Counted from the stretch's first letter, positions 20,961 to 30,500 are shown. The stretch: DNA of 64,000 nt from Synechococcus sp. Nb3U1 (GCF_021533835.1 NZ_JAKFYQ010000001.1:527979-591978), one strand, 5' to 3'. Notes: generated by a model from the sequence alone, not told the origin. Program-made: numbers and translations.

Positions 20961-22847
20961 CTAGAACTTTTCGCCAATACTAAAGTGCAACTGACCCTGA
21001 CCAGCATCCCCCTGCCCGACCCCGTAGTCGATGCGCAGCGGCCCTAGTGGAGACTGAATGCGAATGCCAGCCCCTAACCCTAGGCCATTGCCGGGTTTGT
21101 TACGGGCCAAGGCAGGATTCCCGGCCACGGCGGCTCCACTGCCCAAGTCAGTGCCGTAGTCGGCGAAGACCACCGCCCCCACCGGGTCGAAAATTGGAAA
21201 GCGCAATTCAGCGGTGGCAGTGGCGAAGCTGCGACCGGAGCCCACCCCCCCCTCAAAGAAGCCGCGCACCGAGTTGCCACCCCCAATGCCGAAGGCATCG
21301 TAGGGAGCTAAATCGCCAATGGTCGTGCCCGCCCGCACATCAAAGGCCAGCACCTGGGGCCGGTCGCTGCGGGTCTCAAACAGGTCTACAGGGATGAATT
21401 GGCTGTAGCTGGTTTCTAGGCGGTTGGCATTGAGGCCATTTTGGAATAGGCGCACCGACTGTTCCGTAGAGATGCGAAAAATGGATCCCTGGCTGGGGTT
21501 ATTGCTGTTGTCACGGGTATCATTCACAAGACCAAACCGCAGAGTGGTATAGCTGTCTTGGCCGCTTTCGCTGAAGGTGATCGGGTTGCCCAACACGTCA
21601 AAGCGCTGCTGCTCACCGTTGCTATCGCGGGCCTCCACAAACTGGACTCGGGTACCCAGGCTGGCCCGCCAATTCTCCCCGATTGGGCGAGAGAAAGTTA
21701 CCCCACCCCCGAGGCGGTTGATGCGCACGGGATCCCCATTGGGCAAGGCGAAGCCCTCATTGAAAACAAAGCTAGAAGCCTGTTGGTTGGCCACATTGAC
21801 GTTGTAGGACGTGGGAATGTCCATCGTGGCAATTTGCGGATCTGTGAAGTTGAGGTCGAAGAGGGTTTCGGTGGTGCCCACCTGCACATTGAAGCTGGCG
21901 CTTTGGTTGTTGCCCCCCAGGTTTTGCTCCGAGAGGTTGAGGCCAGCAAACACCCCCGTAGCAGAGCTGACCCCCAAGGTGCCCCCGAGGGTGCCGGTGC
22001 GCCGTTCCTCCACATTGACCACCACCACTACCTTGTCGGGATCCTGGCCGGGGTTGAGGCCAACATTCACATCCTGAAACAGGTTCAGGTCAAAAACCGC
22101 CTGTAGGTCTTCTTGAATTTGGTTACGGTTAAAGACATCCCCCGGTTTGGCCTTTAGTTCGCGGGTGACGATGAAGTCGCGGGTTTTGTCGTTACCCTGC
22201 ACGCGAATGTCTTCGATCTCTCCTTCGGCAATTTCTAGGATGATCGTGCCATCTTCCGAGGAGCGCACATCTGTAACCTTGGCCAGCACATAGCCATTAT
22301 CGGCGTACCATTGCTCAATATCCGCTACCCCGATTTGCAGATCACCAAAATTCAAAACTCGCCCTTCTTGCTCTGCAAAGGCTTCCCGCAACACTTCGGG
22401 AGCCAAAACTCTCGCTCCTTCCGTCTGCACAGCCCTGACGACCGGATTGGGTTGTACCTCAAAGGTGACCCGCACCCCCAGTGGGGTATCGGAAGGAACC
22501 GCCCGCACATCGGCAAAAAATCCCGTGGCAAAGACGGCGTTGATGTCTTCCCGCAGTTGGGAACGGGTGGAAATTTCCCCGGCACGGGTGCGAATGACGC
22601 TGTAGACCCGGTCGATCAATTGAGGGTCTTCCGTCCCCTGGATCACCACCTCCGCCACCAGAACTTCTGGTTCACCAGCAGCAGGGGCTGTGGGAGCGGT
22701 TTGGGCGGGGGTATCCCCGCCGGTGCGCAAATCAAGGGTGCCTGGTTCGGGGGCCGATTGGGCCCAAGCCGACGCCCCCATCAGTAGGCTGATCCCACAG
22801 GTGAGAGCCGAAGCTAGCCAAGGGCAGAGTTGCCTGGAACGATTCAT
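20961..22847 (-). CDS. Omp85/BamA outer-membrane assembly protein
   Basis: A 628-aa outer-membrane protein: signal peptide (cleavage after about SAWAQ, residue 30), an acidic/proline linker, three POTRA-like domains over roughly residues 60-300 (VRVTFEVQPNPVV, IRVQGNDKTRD and VVVVNVEERRTG), then a 16-stranded surface-antigen beta-barrel ending in LHFSIGEKF with the C-terminal Phe typical of these proteins. It inserts beta-barrel proteins into the outer membrane and is the cyanobacterial counterpart of chloroplast Toc75. The frame opens 60 bases earlier; the ATG at 22847 is preceded by GAGGGATCC, which may act as ribosome-binding site. Confidence 0.92.
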   Translation of the reverse strand: MNRSRQLCPWLASALTCGISLLMGASAWAQSAPEPGTLDLRTGGDTPAQTAPTAPAAGEPEVLVAEVVIQGTEDPQLIDRVYSVIRTRAGEISTRSQLREDINAVFATGFFADVRAVPSDTPLGVRVTFEVQPNPVVRAVQTEGARVLAPEVLREAFAEQEGRVLNFGDLQIGVADIEQWYADNGYVLAKVTDVRSSEDGTIILEIAEGEIEDIRVQGNDKTRDFIVTRELKAKPGDVFNRNQIQEDLQAVFDLNLFQDVNVGLNPGQDPDKVVVVVNVEERRTGTLGGTLGVSSATGVFAGLNLSEQNLGGNNQSASFNVQVGTTETLFDLNFTDPQIATMDIPTSYNVNVANQQASSFVFNEGFALPNGDPVRINRLGGGVTFSRPIGENWRASLGTRVQFVEARDSNGEQQRFDVLGNPITFSESGQDSYTTLRFGLVNDTRDNSNNPSQGSIFRISTEQSVRLFQNGLNANRLETSYSQFIPVDLFETRSDRPQVLAFDVRAGTTIGDLAPYDAFGIGGGNSVRGFFEGGVGSGRSFATATAELRFPIFDPVGAVVFADYGTDLGSGAAVAGNPALARNKPGNGLGLGAGIRIQSPLGPLRIDYGVGQGDAGQGQLHFSIGEKF

Positions 22848-23057
22848 GGGGATCCCTCGCACACCACTGAAATTGTGAAATTTGAGTTGAAACGGGCTGT
22901 CGCCCACAGGGCGGACAATCGCTCTGAATTATATCAACCCAGATCCGGGCATTGGCGCTGGCTACATTGCGGACTTGGGCAGTCTTGGGTGCCAAAAGCG
23001 GCCTCCCCACTTGCTTGATGGGTTCCTGTCCAACGGGATCCGTTGCGGTGCTCAACC

Positions 23058-23402
23058 CTATGGAAACCGCAGGGATCCGCCACAACGACCTCGACAGGGT
23101 TCTGGCGTGGGTTCCACAGCATCGTTGACGATGATGATCGTAATTGGGGTGGGAGGAGGGGTGGGACGAGGGCGGCTGCCACTGAGGCCCCAACTGCCGG
23201 AGCGACGTGGCGCGGGCGCATTGGGCATGATCAAGATAGTGTTTTGGATGGTGGTGGCATTGCCGGAGCCGCTGTTAACGGCAGTGGCATTGCTATTGAG
23301 GATCAGGGTTTGTTGAGGAATTGGGGTTTGAGCCTGGGCTGCCGAACTGATGCACAGGCTGAGCAAGGCCGCTTCGAAGAGGCGCTGAGCAGATAAAACC
23401 AT
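23058..23402 (-). CDS. Small secreted hypothetical protein
   Basis: A 114-aa protein with a convincing signal peptide (LFEAALLSLCISSAAQAQ, residues about 8-25). The mature part is Asn/Thr/Ser-rich, then proline-rich (PRPTPPPTP), with two cysteines near the end (EPCRGRCGG). No family recognised. It lies 210 bp upstream of the Omp85 gene on the same strand, so it may be an envelope protein, but the spacing argues against tight coupling. Confidence 0.55.
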   Translation of the reverse strand: MVLSAQRLFEAALLSLCISSAAQAQTPIPQQTLILNSNATAVNSGSGNATTIQNTILIMPNAPAPRRSGSWGLSGSRPRPTPPPTPITIIIVNDAVEPTPEPCRGRCGGSLRFP

Positions 23403-23837
23403 GGGGCACCCTCAAAAACGCTTGGGATCCCGTCACCCTAGCCTGTTGCGACGGCAACGCCCCATCGACTGGCCGCAAAACCAGCTACGCGACAGAGAGG
23501 GATCCCTCTCTGTCAGGTCTCACGATAATTTTGCAGAAGTTGCGCAGTTCTCTTGTCAAAAGGGCATACTAGGGGATCCCTCAGTAGTTTCAGCAGATCT
23601 ACGTAGAGGATCCGTGGATTTCTCCGCTATTTCTCTCGTGAAAACAGGGGGAAATTCGGGTTTGATAGGGATGAAGTCAAGCTCTCAGGCCTGACGACTA
23701 AAGCGGCAACTCGTATCGAGTGGCGCTCGTCTTCTGCCTGACATCTTGTCCATGCTTATGTCCAAATCCCTAGACAATACCTCTCCCCAGGCTGTTGGCC
23801 TCTTTTAGTTTATTTAGAACTTTAGAAGTCCTCCCCT
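23403..23837. other. Noncoding region upstream of the TPR gene
   Basis: A 435-bp divergent spacer. It contains several GGATCC variants, but no gene, RNA gene or repeat copy that I can support. Promoters for both flanking genes must lie here; none matched consensus well enough to call. Confidence 0.5.
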
Positions 23838-26800
23838 ATGACTATGACCGCTTCCCCCATCGATACCCAGGAGCTACAAAAAACTTTGGCTGTGAGGTTG
23901 GCTCCTCTCAAAGTCCGTGTGGTGGGCAAAGCTGCTGAGCTGCACATCTTGATCGAGTATCCCAGCGAGCACATTCCGAACCGGCCTCAACTGGTGCAGC
24001 AGGTGGCGAGTTGTTGGGTAGCGGAACGACTATCTGAGATCGAACGGCTGATCCTCTACGGACGACAGATGGGGCAAACCCAAGCGGAATGGCGTAAAGT
24101 GCTGCGGTTCTCACATCAGGGATCCGAGGCCGAGCAAACAGAGTTGGTGATCAAGGAGTCACCCCCAGCCGAAATCGCTCCAGAACCGGTAGCGGCAGCC
24201 CCCCCCGAAACAGCCCCGCCGGCATCGAAGGCCCAATCTGACTCAGAGCCTCAGCCCACTTTCTCTGATCAGCCCCCTACACCAGCCGAGCCACGCCCGT
24301 CAGAAAAGCGCAGCACCCTCTGGCCTCTGTTCCCCCAGCCCCTAGCCCTCAAACATCGCGGGGTGCAACTGGCTCTAGGTGTACTCCTGTTGGGATCTCT
24401 GGTGGGACTGGGAGCAACCTACAAAATTTCCCGGGATGGGGAATTGGCGGAACAGGGCTACCAACAGGGGTTGCAACTGGCTCAAGCGGAACGGTGGCAA
24501 CAGGCGATCGAACAGTACGAGCTTGGGTTGCGCCATCGCCCGCGGGATCCCCGTCTGCAGGCGGCGCTGTTGCACGCCCAAACCCGCCTCGACCAGACCC
24601 GCAATCGCATCTCTCAAGCCCAAACCCAACTAGCTGCTGATCCAGGCAATACTGCCGCCCGCCTGGATTTGGCCAAAGCTTTTTACCAACAGGGCAACTT
24701 CAGGGCTGCTGCCAGTGAGCTGAGCACGTTGCTTTCTTTTGACCCAAACAGTGCCCCTGCTCAGTTCCTGTTGGCGGAAATCCACTCGGCTCAGAACAGC
24801 CCATTTGAGGCGATTGAACGGTACCGCGCCGCTTTGGCTAGGGATCCCCAGCTTCCCGGTGCTCAGCGTCAATTGGGTGTCGCCCTCCTGCGCCAAGGCC
24901 AAACGGAAGCGGCCATCACGGCTCTACAAACAGCCATCGCCCAAAACCCGAATGATGCCGAGGCCCACTTTCAATTGGGATCCGCCTACGCCCAGCAGGA
25001 AAGCTGGGATCCCGCCCTAGGTCATTACCTGCAGGCTGCCCAACTGGATCCGGCCCATGTGGCTGCCCAGCAACGCCTGGGACAATGGTTCTCAGCCCAG
25101 GGGTATACCGAGGCCGCCATTAGCTCCCTACAGGCAGCCGTACAGGCGGATCCCGACAATCCTCAGTTGCGGTTGCAACTGGGCAAGGCTCAGCAGGCAA
25201 CAGGAGATCTGCAGGCCGCCCGCGACAGCTACGAACGGGCCTTAACTTTGGATGAGAACCTGACGGAGGCCCGTTTCCAACTGGCCCAAGTTCATGTGGC
25301 CCAAGACAATGCTGCTGCCGCCATTCCTTTGTTTGAGCAGATCTTGCAGACAGATCCCAATCATTGGCAAGCCCGCTCAGGATTGGGCATAGCTTTGGCG
25401 GAACAAGCGCTGCAACAGGGGGGATCCCTGGACAACGCCATTCAGCACCTACAACAGGCCAGCCAGCAACAACCCACCCATGCCCTCACCCGCCGCTACC
25501 TGGGTTTGGTTCTGGAACAAGTGGGCCGCCGAGAAGAAGCTATCGCCCAATTGCAAGAGGCGGTACGGTTGGATCCCAACGATGCAGAAGCTCAACGTCA
25601 TCTGGGGCTACTCCTGGCGCAGCAAGGCCAAACGCAAGCTGCTCTCACACAACTGGAAGGCTCTCTTGACCAAGACCCCACCAACCCTACAGCCGTCGGA
25701 TCCCGAGCGGTATTGCGGGTGAGTGTTGGCGCTCAGGCGGAACGGGAAGAACAGATCGCCGCTACCCTGGCCCGTCAATCCACCCCCAACCCTTCTCGCC
25801 TCGTCTCGGCTACAGAAACTCAAGCAGCCCAGCAACTGAAGTTGCAGATTCCCCTCAGTCGCCTGCAACCTGCTCAGGCCAATCCTCTGCCGAATACCTC
25901 TGAAGGTCAGCGCCCCCAAGCCCAGGGTCAACCGACTGCGACCCAGCAAGCCCAAGTGCCGCCGCCCACCACCAGTGCCACCAGTGCCGCTACCCCCACC
26001 TACAGCCCCAGCGAAACTCTGCTCCTACCAGGAGGATGGTGGGCCTGGATGACAGGGGGATTATTGGGGATCCCAAGCTTGCTCAGCCTCACTTGGCTCG
26101 CCGGACGGCAACTGCGTCGTCGGAACTCAGCTGCTGCGGGTAGCCAAACCCCGAAAGACCAAGCCAGCCCCCACTACAGCCGTGCCCTGAGGTTGATCGA
26201 AGGGGGGCAATTGAGCCAAGCGATCGGAGCTTTGCAACAAGCTTTGAGCGTCAACCCCAATATGGCCCCTGCCCATCTGCAGCTGGGACAACTGCTAGTT
26301 CAAACGGGGCAACTGCAAAACGGGCTGGATCACCTTTGGTCGGCCCGTAGGCTGGATCCCCGACAGCCAGATGTTGATACGCACCTGGTCAAAGCTTTAC
26401 TCACCCAATCGCAACAGCTGCTGTCGCAACGACAACCGGGCTTGGCCTTGAATCCCTTGAAGCTAGCCCTGACCCTGAACATCAAATCTCCGGGGTTGCA
26501 AGCTCAAGTTCAACAACTGCGGGGAGAAGCCCTAGCGGCGGAAGGGGAGGGAGCAGCGGCCCTGGAAGCCCTGACTCAAGCCCAGCGCCTGGCCCCGAAA
26601 CGGGCAGAGATTCTGCTCAGCATAGCCAAGCTGAAAATCCTCCAGAAGCAGTACCAAGCTGCGGTTGATCATTGCTGGGAAGCTCTGGCCGTCGACGATG
26701 CTCTGACGGACGCACATCACCAAATGGGTGTCGCCCTCTACCGACTCGGACAACTGAAAGCAGCGATTGCCGCCTACCGCACCGCCCAGACTCTCACCCC

Positions 26801-27437
26801 CGTCGCCTCGCCGCAGCTACTAGCAGACTATGGCTTGGCCCTTATCCAGGCGGGCGATCTGCCTGGGGCCGGGCAGCAGTTTGCACAGGCGTTGGTGCAG
26901 GAGCCCAGTTTTGCCCTGGCGATGTACGGTACGGGCGTTGTTCTGATGACCCAGGGGAATTTTGCAGAAGCCGAACAACGCTTTCATCAAGCGCTGGAGC
27001 TGGATCCCGAGCTTCAGGTTGCCACGGCTACTTTGGGTTTGCTGCAACTGGCTCAAAAACAGTCGGATGATTCCGGCAAACGCTTTATCAACTCCCGGCA
27101 GGCGGAAGTGGCGGTTCGCTACTTCGAGAGCGCCCTGCGGAAGGATCCCGATTTGCCAGAGGCTCATTTTGGCCTCGGGGAGTTACAACGGGTGAAAGGG
27201 AACCTGATTTTTGCGGCCCAACGTTACCAAGAAGCGTTGGAGTTGAACAATAGCTACGTGGCTGCCCATTACCGCCTTGGGACTGTGCAAGCTCGGCTGG
27301 GCAAATTGGATTTGGCGATCGAGGAGTTCCGCCGGGCTTTGGAGCTAAACCCCCACCTACCTGAAGCCCAAAAGTCTCTGCATAGATTGCTCTCTCGGAA
27401 ACCAGAAGACGTTCACACCGACATCCTGATGAGCTAG
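23838..27437 (+). CDS. Large membrane-anchored TPR protein
   Basis: A 1199-aa protein. Residues 1-95 form a small alpha/beta domain (VRVVGKAAELHILIEYP...VASCWVAERL) also found at the start of other cyanobacterial TPR proteins. A Pro/Ala-rich linker and a membrane helix (about 176-196) follow. A long TPR array (at least nine units, with repeated AxxxLQxAxxxxPNxAEA spacing) precedes a Gln/Pro/Thr-rich linker, a second membrane helix (about 732-755) and a second TPR array to the end. The two arrays should be on opposite sides of the membrane only if an odd number of helices separates them, which is the case here. Likely a scaffold for protein complexes; partner unknown. Confidence 0.8.
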   Translation: MTMTASPIDTQELQKTLAVRLAPLKVRVVGKAAELHILIEYPSEHIPNRPQLVQQVASCWVAERLSEIERLILYGRQMGQTQAEWRKVLRFSHQGSEAEQTELVIKESPPAEIAPEPVAAAPPETAPPASKAQSDSEPQPTFSDQPPTPAEPRPSEKRSTLWPLFPQPLALKHRGVQLALGVLLLGSLVGLGATYKISRDGELAEQGYQQGLQLAQAERWQQAIEQYELGLRHRPRDPRLQAALLHAQTRLDQTRNRISQAQTQLAADPGNTAARLDLAKAFYQQGNFRAAASELSTLLSFDPNSAPAQFLLAEIHSAQNSPFEAIERYRAALARDPQLPGAQRQLGVALLRQGQTEAAITALQTAIAQNPNDAEAHFQLGSAYAQQESWDPALGHYLQAAQLDPAHVAAQQRLGQWFSAQGYTEAAISSLQAAVQADPDNPQLRLQLGKAQQATGDLQAARDSYERALTLDENLTEARFQLAQVHVAQDNAAAAIPLFEQILQTDPNHWQARSGLGIALAEQALQQGGSLDNAIQHLQQASQQQPTHALTRRYLGLVLEQVGRREEAIAQLQEAVRLDPNDAEAQRHLGLLLAQQGQTQAALTQLEGSLDQDPTNPTAVGSRAVLRVSVGAQAEREEQIAATLARQSTPNPSRLVSATETQAAQQLKLQIPLSRLQPAQANPLPNTSEGQRPQAQGQPTATQQAQVPPPTTSATSAATPTYSPSETLLLPGGWWAWMTGGLLGIPSLLSLTWLAGRQLRRRNSAAAGSQTPKDQASPHYSRALRLIEGGQLSQAIGALQQALSVNPNMAPAHLQLGQLLVQTGQLQNGLDHLWSARRLDPRQPDVDTHLVKALLTQSQQLLSQRQPGLALNPLKLALTLNIKSPGLQAQVQQLRGEALAAEGEGAAALEALTQAQRLAPKRAEILLSIAKLKILQKQYQAAVDHCWEALAVDDALTDAHHQMGVALYRLGQLKAAIAAYRTAQTLTPVASPQLLADYGLALIQAGDLPGAGQQFAQALVQEPSFALAMYGTGVVLMTQGNFAEAEQRFHQALELDPELQVATATLGLLQLAQKQSDDSGKRFINSRQAEVAVRYFESALRKDPDLPEAHFGLGELQRVKGNLIFAAQRYQEALELNNSYVAAHYRLGTVQARLGKLDLAIEEFRRALELNPHLPEAQKSLHRLLSRKPEDVHTDILMS

Positions 27438-27499
27438 CTAATGCCCATAATTTGTATCTGAAGACACAAAATAGATGTTTAGGATCAATCGCAAGTGAA

Positions 27500-27550
27500 T
27501 TACAGCCTTTTTATCTGATGCAGCATCTGATGCAGCAGATTCAGTTTAAC
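27500..27550 (-). repeat. Partial copy of the TACAGCCTTTTCC-flanked element
   Basis: Begins TTACAGCCTTTTT like the terminal inverted repeat of the family, then continues ATCTGATGCAGCAGATTCAG, which matches the interior of the copy at 43238-43346 read in reverse. The 12-mer ATCTGATGCAGC is duplicated in tandem. The other end is missing. It occupies the gap between the TPR gene and the HlyD-type gene. Confidence 0.6.
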
Positions 27551-29102
27551 GAGGTTGGATCCGTCGTCCAGGCTGAACTTGATCGGAGGGGTAAAGGATC
27601 ACCGTTTCGCCAGCTTCTAAGCCCTCCAATACCTCTGCGGCTGTGGTGCTGCGCTGGCCTAGAGCCACCTGCCGGGCTTGAGCACGTCCCTCTTCCGCCA
27701 CATAGACACACCACTCTTCCTGGCAGCGGAACAGGGCGCTGAGGGGAAGTTTCAAAGCCTCCTCGTTTTGCCAGATGATCACTTCGGCTTCAATTCGGTA
27801 GCCATCCCCCAAGCGGGCCGGGGGATCCTCGATATTAGCGATGATGTTGACCCGTTGTTCTTCTACCCCCAAAGCTGACACTTTGGTGAAGGCTGCTGGT
27901 TCAACTGTGCGCACGCTGCCCTGCAATACCTCCGCTCCGCCCCACTGCCGGATCTGAACCGGATCCCCAGGTTGAATCCTGACCGCATCGCTAGAGAGGA
28001 CATCCATCTCTAGTTCCAACTGACCGGGATCCCCAACCTCTACCAACACCGTACCGGCCGGCACAAAGCGGGTGCTCTCCTGATGAACCCGTAAAACCTG
28101 CCCTGCACTTGGGGAGGTGAGAGTGGTGCGCTGGGCAGAATCTGCCAGGCTGGCCAACTCGGCTTCTAGGCTACGAATCTGGGCATCGTACACCTGCAGC
28201 AGATAGTCGGGATCCCGTTGTTGGGCTTGCAGCAGTTGTAACCCTTGTTGGGCAGAAAGGACAGCAGCTTGGGCCTGCTCCACCTCTAGTTGGCGGACGG
28301 TGAGGATCTGGCCACGGTTGGTTACGGCCAGTTCCGCTTCTTCCAGAGCTTGTCGGGGGATGGCCCCTTGACCGAAGAGATCCTCGATCCGTTGCCGTTC
28401 CCGTTGAGCCTGCTCCCACGTGGCTTGAGCTTCGGCTTGTTGGGCAAGGGTCTGCTGGTAACGGGCTTGGGCCGCAGCAATAGAAGCTTCTGCCTGCACC
28501 AGTGATGCCGCTTTGGGGCGTTGGGTGTCCACCCCTCGTTTTTCCGCTTCCAGCCGCTGGATCTGGGCCTGAATAGACTGTACCTGTGAAGCCAAGGGCA
28601 GGGGATCGATACGGGCTATGACGTCGCCTGAGGAAACGGGATCCCCTACCCGCACCGAGATCCGTTCTAACCGTCCATCCACCGGGGCCGCGATCTCGAA
28701 ACGTTCTCGCAAACGAGTTTTGCCTTCTGTCTCGACAGTAACCTGTAACAGCCCCCGCTCCACCACCGCCATATCCACCGGCACAGGGGACGGCCAAAAC
28801 GCCCAGCCCACCAGAGCCACAAAACCCACCCCTCCTAAGGCATAGACAGCGGGTTTCCAAGAGCGTTTGCGTTTCGATGACGGTGGGGGAGAGGCTTGTT
28901 CCGCTTGAGCTTTTGCCGTTGGCTGTGGTTCGGCAGCAGCAGGGTGAGGATCCCTGGTGTGAATTGAACCCGTTTGGTTTGAGCGGGTGTGCTCGGTCGT
29001 TAGCTGCCTTTCATTGTTTTTCATAACCACACGGTGAGTGAAGATGTCCTCGCGTGTTTTCTCCCTTGGCAAATCAGATGGCATCTGGTCTGCGTGGCGC
29101 AA
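27546..29102 (-). CDS. HlyD/RND-type membrane-fusion adaptor protein
   Basis: A 518-aa periplasmic adaptor for a tripartite efflux system or ABC exporter. A cytoplasmic leader precedes a membrane anchor (about 85-103). Then come a split biotinyl-lipoyl domain (APVDGRLERISVRVGDPV and LTSPSAGQVLRVHQEST), a long coiled-coil hairpin rich in Gln/Ala between them (about 165-330) and the beta-barrel domain. No transporter or outer-membrane channel gene is adjacent, so the partner must be elsewhere. An internal ATG at 29024 (MKNNERQ) is an alternative start. Confidence 0.85.
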   Translation of the reverse strand: MRHADQMPSDLPREKTREDIFTHRVVMKNNERQLTTEHTRSNQTGSIHTRDPHPAAAEPQPTAKAQAEQASPPPSSKRKRSWKPAVYALGGVGFVALVGWAFWPSPVPVDMAVVERGLLQVTVETEGKTRLRERFEIAAPVDGRLERISVRVGDPVSSGDVIARIDPLPLASQVQSIQAQIQRLEAEKRGVDTQRPKAASLVQAEASIAAAQARYQQTLAQQAEAQATWEQAQRERQRIEDLFGQGAIPRQALEEAELAVTNRGQILTVRQLEVEQAQAAVLSAQQGLQLLQAQQRDPDYLLQVYDAQIRSLEAELASLADSAQRTTLTSPSAGQVLRVHQESTRFVPAGTVLVEVGDPGQLELEMDVLSSDAVRIQPGDPVQIRQWGGAEVLQGSVRTVEPAAFTKVSALGVEEQRVNIIANIEDPPARLGDGYRIEAEVIIWQNEEALKLPLSALFRCQEEWCVYVAEEGRAQARQVALGQRSTTAAEVLEGLEAGETVILYPSDQVQPGRRIQPR

Positions 29103-29302
29103 AGTAACGATTCGCCATCCCTATCCAACCTAGCCCCGCTTCCTCTATCGACAAGATAGCCGGGCCTATTCAGCAACAAAAGGCAATAGTGTCGCACCTT
29201 GCCTTGACCAAGATTCATGTAGGCTTGTCAGGGGTATAGCGACTTGAGCATGAGAGTGTTTGAGACAAAGGATCCCTTTGGAACCTGGTCAGTCGGAGGA
29301 TG

Positions 29303-29404
29303 CAGCCTTTTCCAGCGATACAGACTACAGCCGATCAGGCTAACCCTTTGTCCGACAAGAATTTCTTCTTGACCTTGTGTTGTCCATGAAGCCGGAAAAG
29401 GCTG
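29303..29404 (-). mobile_element. MITE-like element, copy with perfect 11-bp inverted ends
   Basis: CAGCCTTTTCC (29303-29313) and GGAAAAGGCTG (29394-29404) are perfect inverted repeats bounding 102 bp. The interior (CCAGCGATACAGACTACAGC near the left end) aligns with the reverse complement of the copy at 43238-43346. It sits in the 345-bp noncoding stretch 29103-29447, in which I see no gene. No transposase is present. It could be a MITE or a structured RNA repeat. Confidence 0.7.
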
Positions 29405-29447
29405 TAACGTCGAGTACCTTGCTTGATATGAGCTTGCTATAACAATC

Positions 29448-29801
29448 TCAATCTCTATAGGCGGTTAGCCGTTGCCAAAGATTTAGAGGGATCCGTTCAT
29501 GAGGACGCTGCAGCACTTGAATCTGGGGCAGATCCTCGGGCAAATAGTGCAGGGCTACCCGCGCTGTCGGATCCATAAGGCTACGGCGCCGCTGGGGGTG
29601 TTGCTCTGCTTCCCCCAGAAACACATCCAGCCACTGATCGTGCTCTAGGTAGCGAATCCTCAAAGCAGGTGTCGAGGAACCAGAAGCTTCTTTACGATAG
29701 AGCTGAAAACCTCCCTCAGGACTCCAACCCAGCCACCACTGGGGAGCCAACTGGCCCAAATGGGTATGCCAAACGCCTGACCCAACCTGTTGCCATGCCA
29801 T
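29448..29801 (-). CDS. Small hypothetical protein, Trp-rich
   Basis: A 117-aa soluble protein with a Trp-rich N-terminal half (MAWQQVGSGVWHTHLG then QWWLGWSPEGGFQLYR) that looks like antiparallel beta strands, and a C-terminal helix-prone end (PLNLWQRLTAYRD). No family recognised. I prefer ATG 29801, preceded by GGAG, over an upstream in-frame start at 29840. The same-strand neighbour upstream is the ankyrin gene, about 700 bp away. Confidence 0.55.
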   Translation of the reverse strand: MAWQQVGSGVWHTHLGQLAPQWWLGWSPEGGFQLYRKEASGSSTPALRIRYLEHDQWLDVFLGEAEQHPQRRRSLMDPTARVALHYLPEDLPQIQVLQRPHERIPLNLWQRLTAYRD

Positions 29802-30248
29802 GCCCGCAACTCCACTGCCCCGGTGCTGCCGGGATCCCAACTGAAAATATTTACCAACTGCCGTTCAGCCAAGTACTTTATCAGACCCACCCAGCTTAAT
29901 GCAAGTCTTTTGCAAAGAGCCCACAAGGGCACACGATAATTTCAAAGGTTTATATTGCAATTTAGTCTCAATAAGATTATGCTGTCCTCAAGTTGAGTGA
30001 TGGAGTTATGTCCATCAGTCTTCCTCTCTTGTCTTGGATGCGATAGGGATCCTGCGCTAGCGGAACTAGCCATCCTGCGTTAGGCGGGGATCCCTTTTTC
30101 TCCGGAGTCAAGGGGCTAGTTGTTGAGATCTAATCTTAGTTTAAGGCTTGGGTTAAGGTTCAGTCCCTCGGGGGCGTGCAGGCGATGGGTTCGGCGCTTG
30201 AGGCCATACGACGTCTTGGCTAGGGATCCTGTGGGTGAGAGGAGCAGG

Positions 30249-30386
30249 ATGAAAATCATAATGTTTTTTGATTTTTGCAGGGCGATTCTTTTGCCTAGCT
30301 TTTGTTATTTTTATACTCTATTTTTGTGCTCAAAAACGAGATGGAAAGATAAGATCAGAGGATCGAAAAGATGGAACTTCAGGTAA
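30249..30386 (+). CDS. Candidate 45-aa membrane peptide
   Basis: An ATG at 30249 preceded by AGAGGAG opens a 45-codon frame ending in TAA at 30384-30386. The first 28 residues are hydrophobic (KIIMFFDFCRAILLPSFCY...) with three cysteines; the remainder is strongly basic (KTRWKDKIRGSKRWNFR). It lies in an AT-rich islet and is followed 40 nt later by a rho-independent terminator, so it looks like a small transcription unit. No homologue comes to mind. The alternative is that the transcript is a noncoding RNA and the frame is accidental. Confidence 0.35.
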   Translation: MKIIMFFDFCRAILLPSFCYFYTLFLCSKTRWKDKIRGSKRWNFR

Positions 30387-30425
30387 AATCGGAGCAGCGT
30401 TGACGCTAACCGCGACGAAGAGATC

Positions 30426-30462
30426 GGAGGGAGGAAACCCTAACGTCCTCTCTCCTTTTTTT
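30426..30462 (+). terminator. Rho-independent terminator
   Basis: A 10-bp stem, GGAGGGAGGA (30426-30435) with TCCTCTCTCC (30446-30455), one G-U pair, 10-nt loop, then seven T. The T tail is only on the plus-strand side, so it ends a rightward transcript. The only plus-strand candidate upstream is the small unit at 30249-30386 or a noncoding RNA. This is the clearest terminator in the window. Confidence 0.85.
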
Positions 30463-30500
30463 ATGGGATCTCTGCATGAGTCTGTATTCATGAATCTGTA

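Larger units (their letters stand above)
29802..30500. other. Long intergenic region with AT-rich islet
   Basis: About 700 bp without a conserved gene. The left part (29900-30000) is AT-rich; 30050-30100 holds short inverted repeats (GCTAG-CGGAA-CTAGC); 30245-30400 is conspicuously AT-rich compared with the surrounding genome and contains a candidate 45-codon ORF and then a strong terminator (listed separately). A possible -10 box TATACT is at 30312-30317. Confidence 0.6.
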
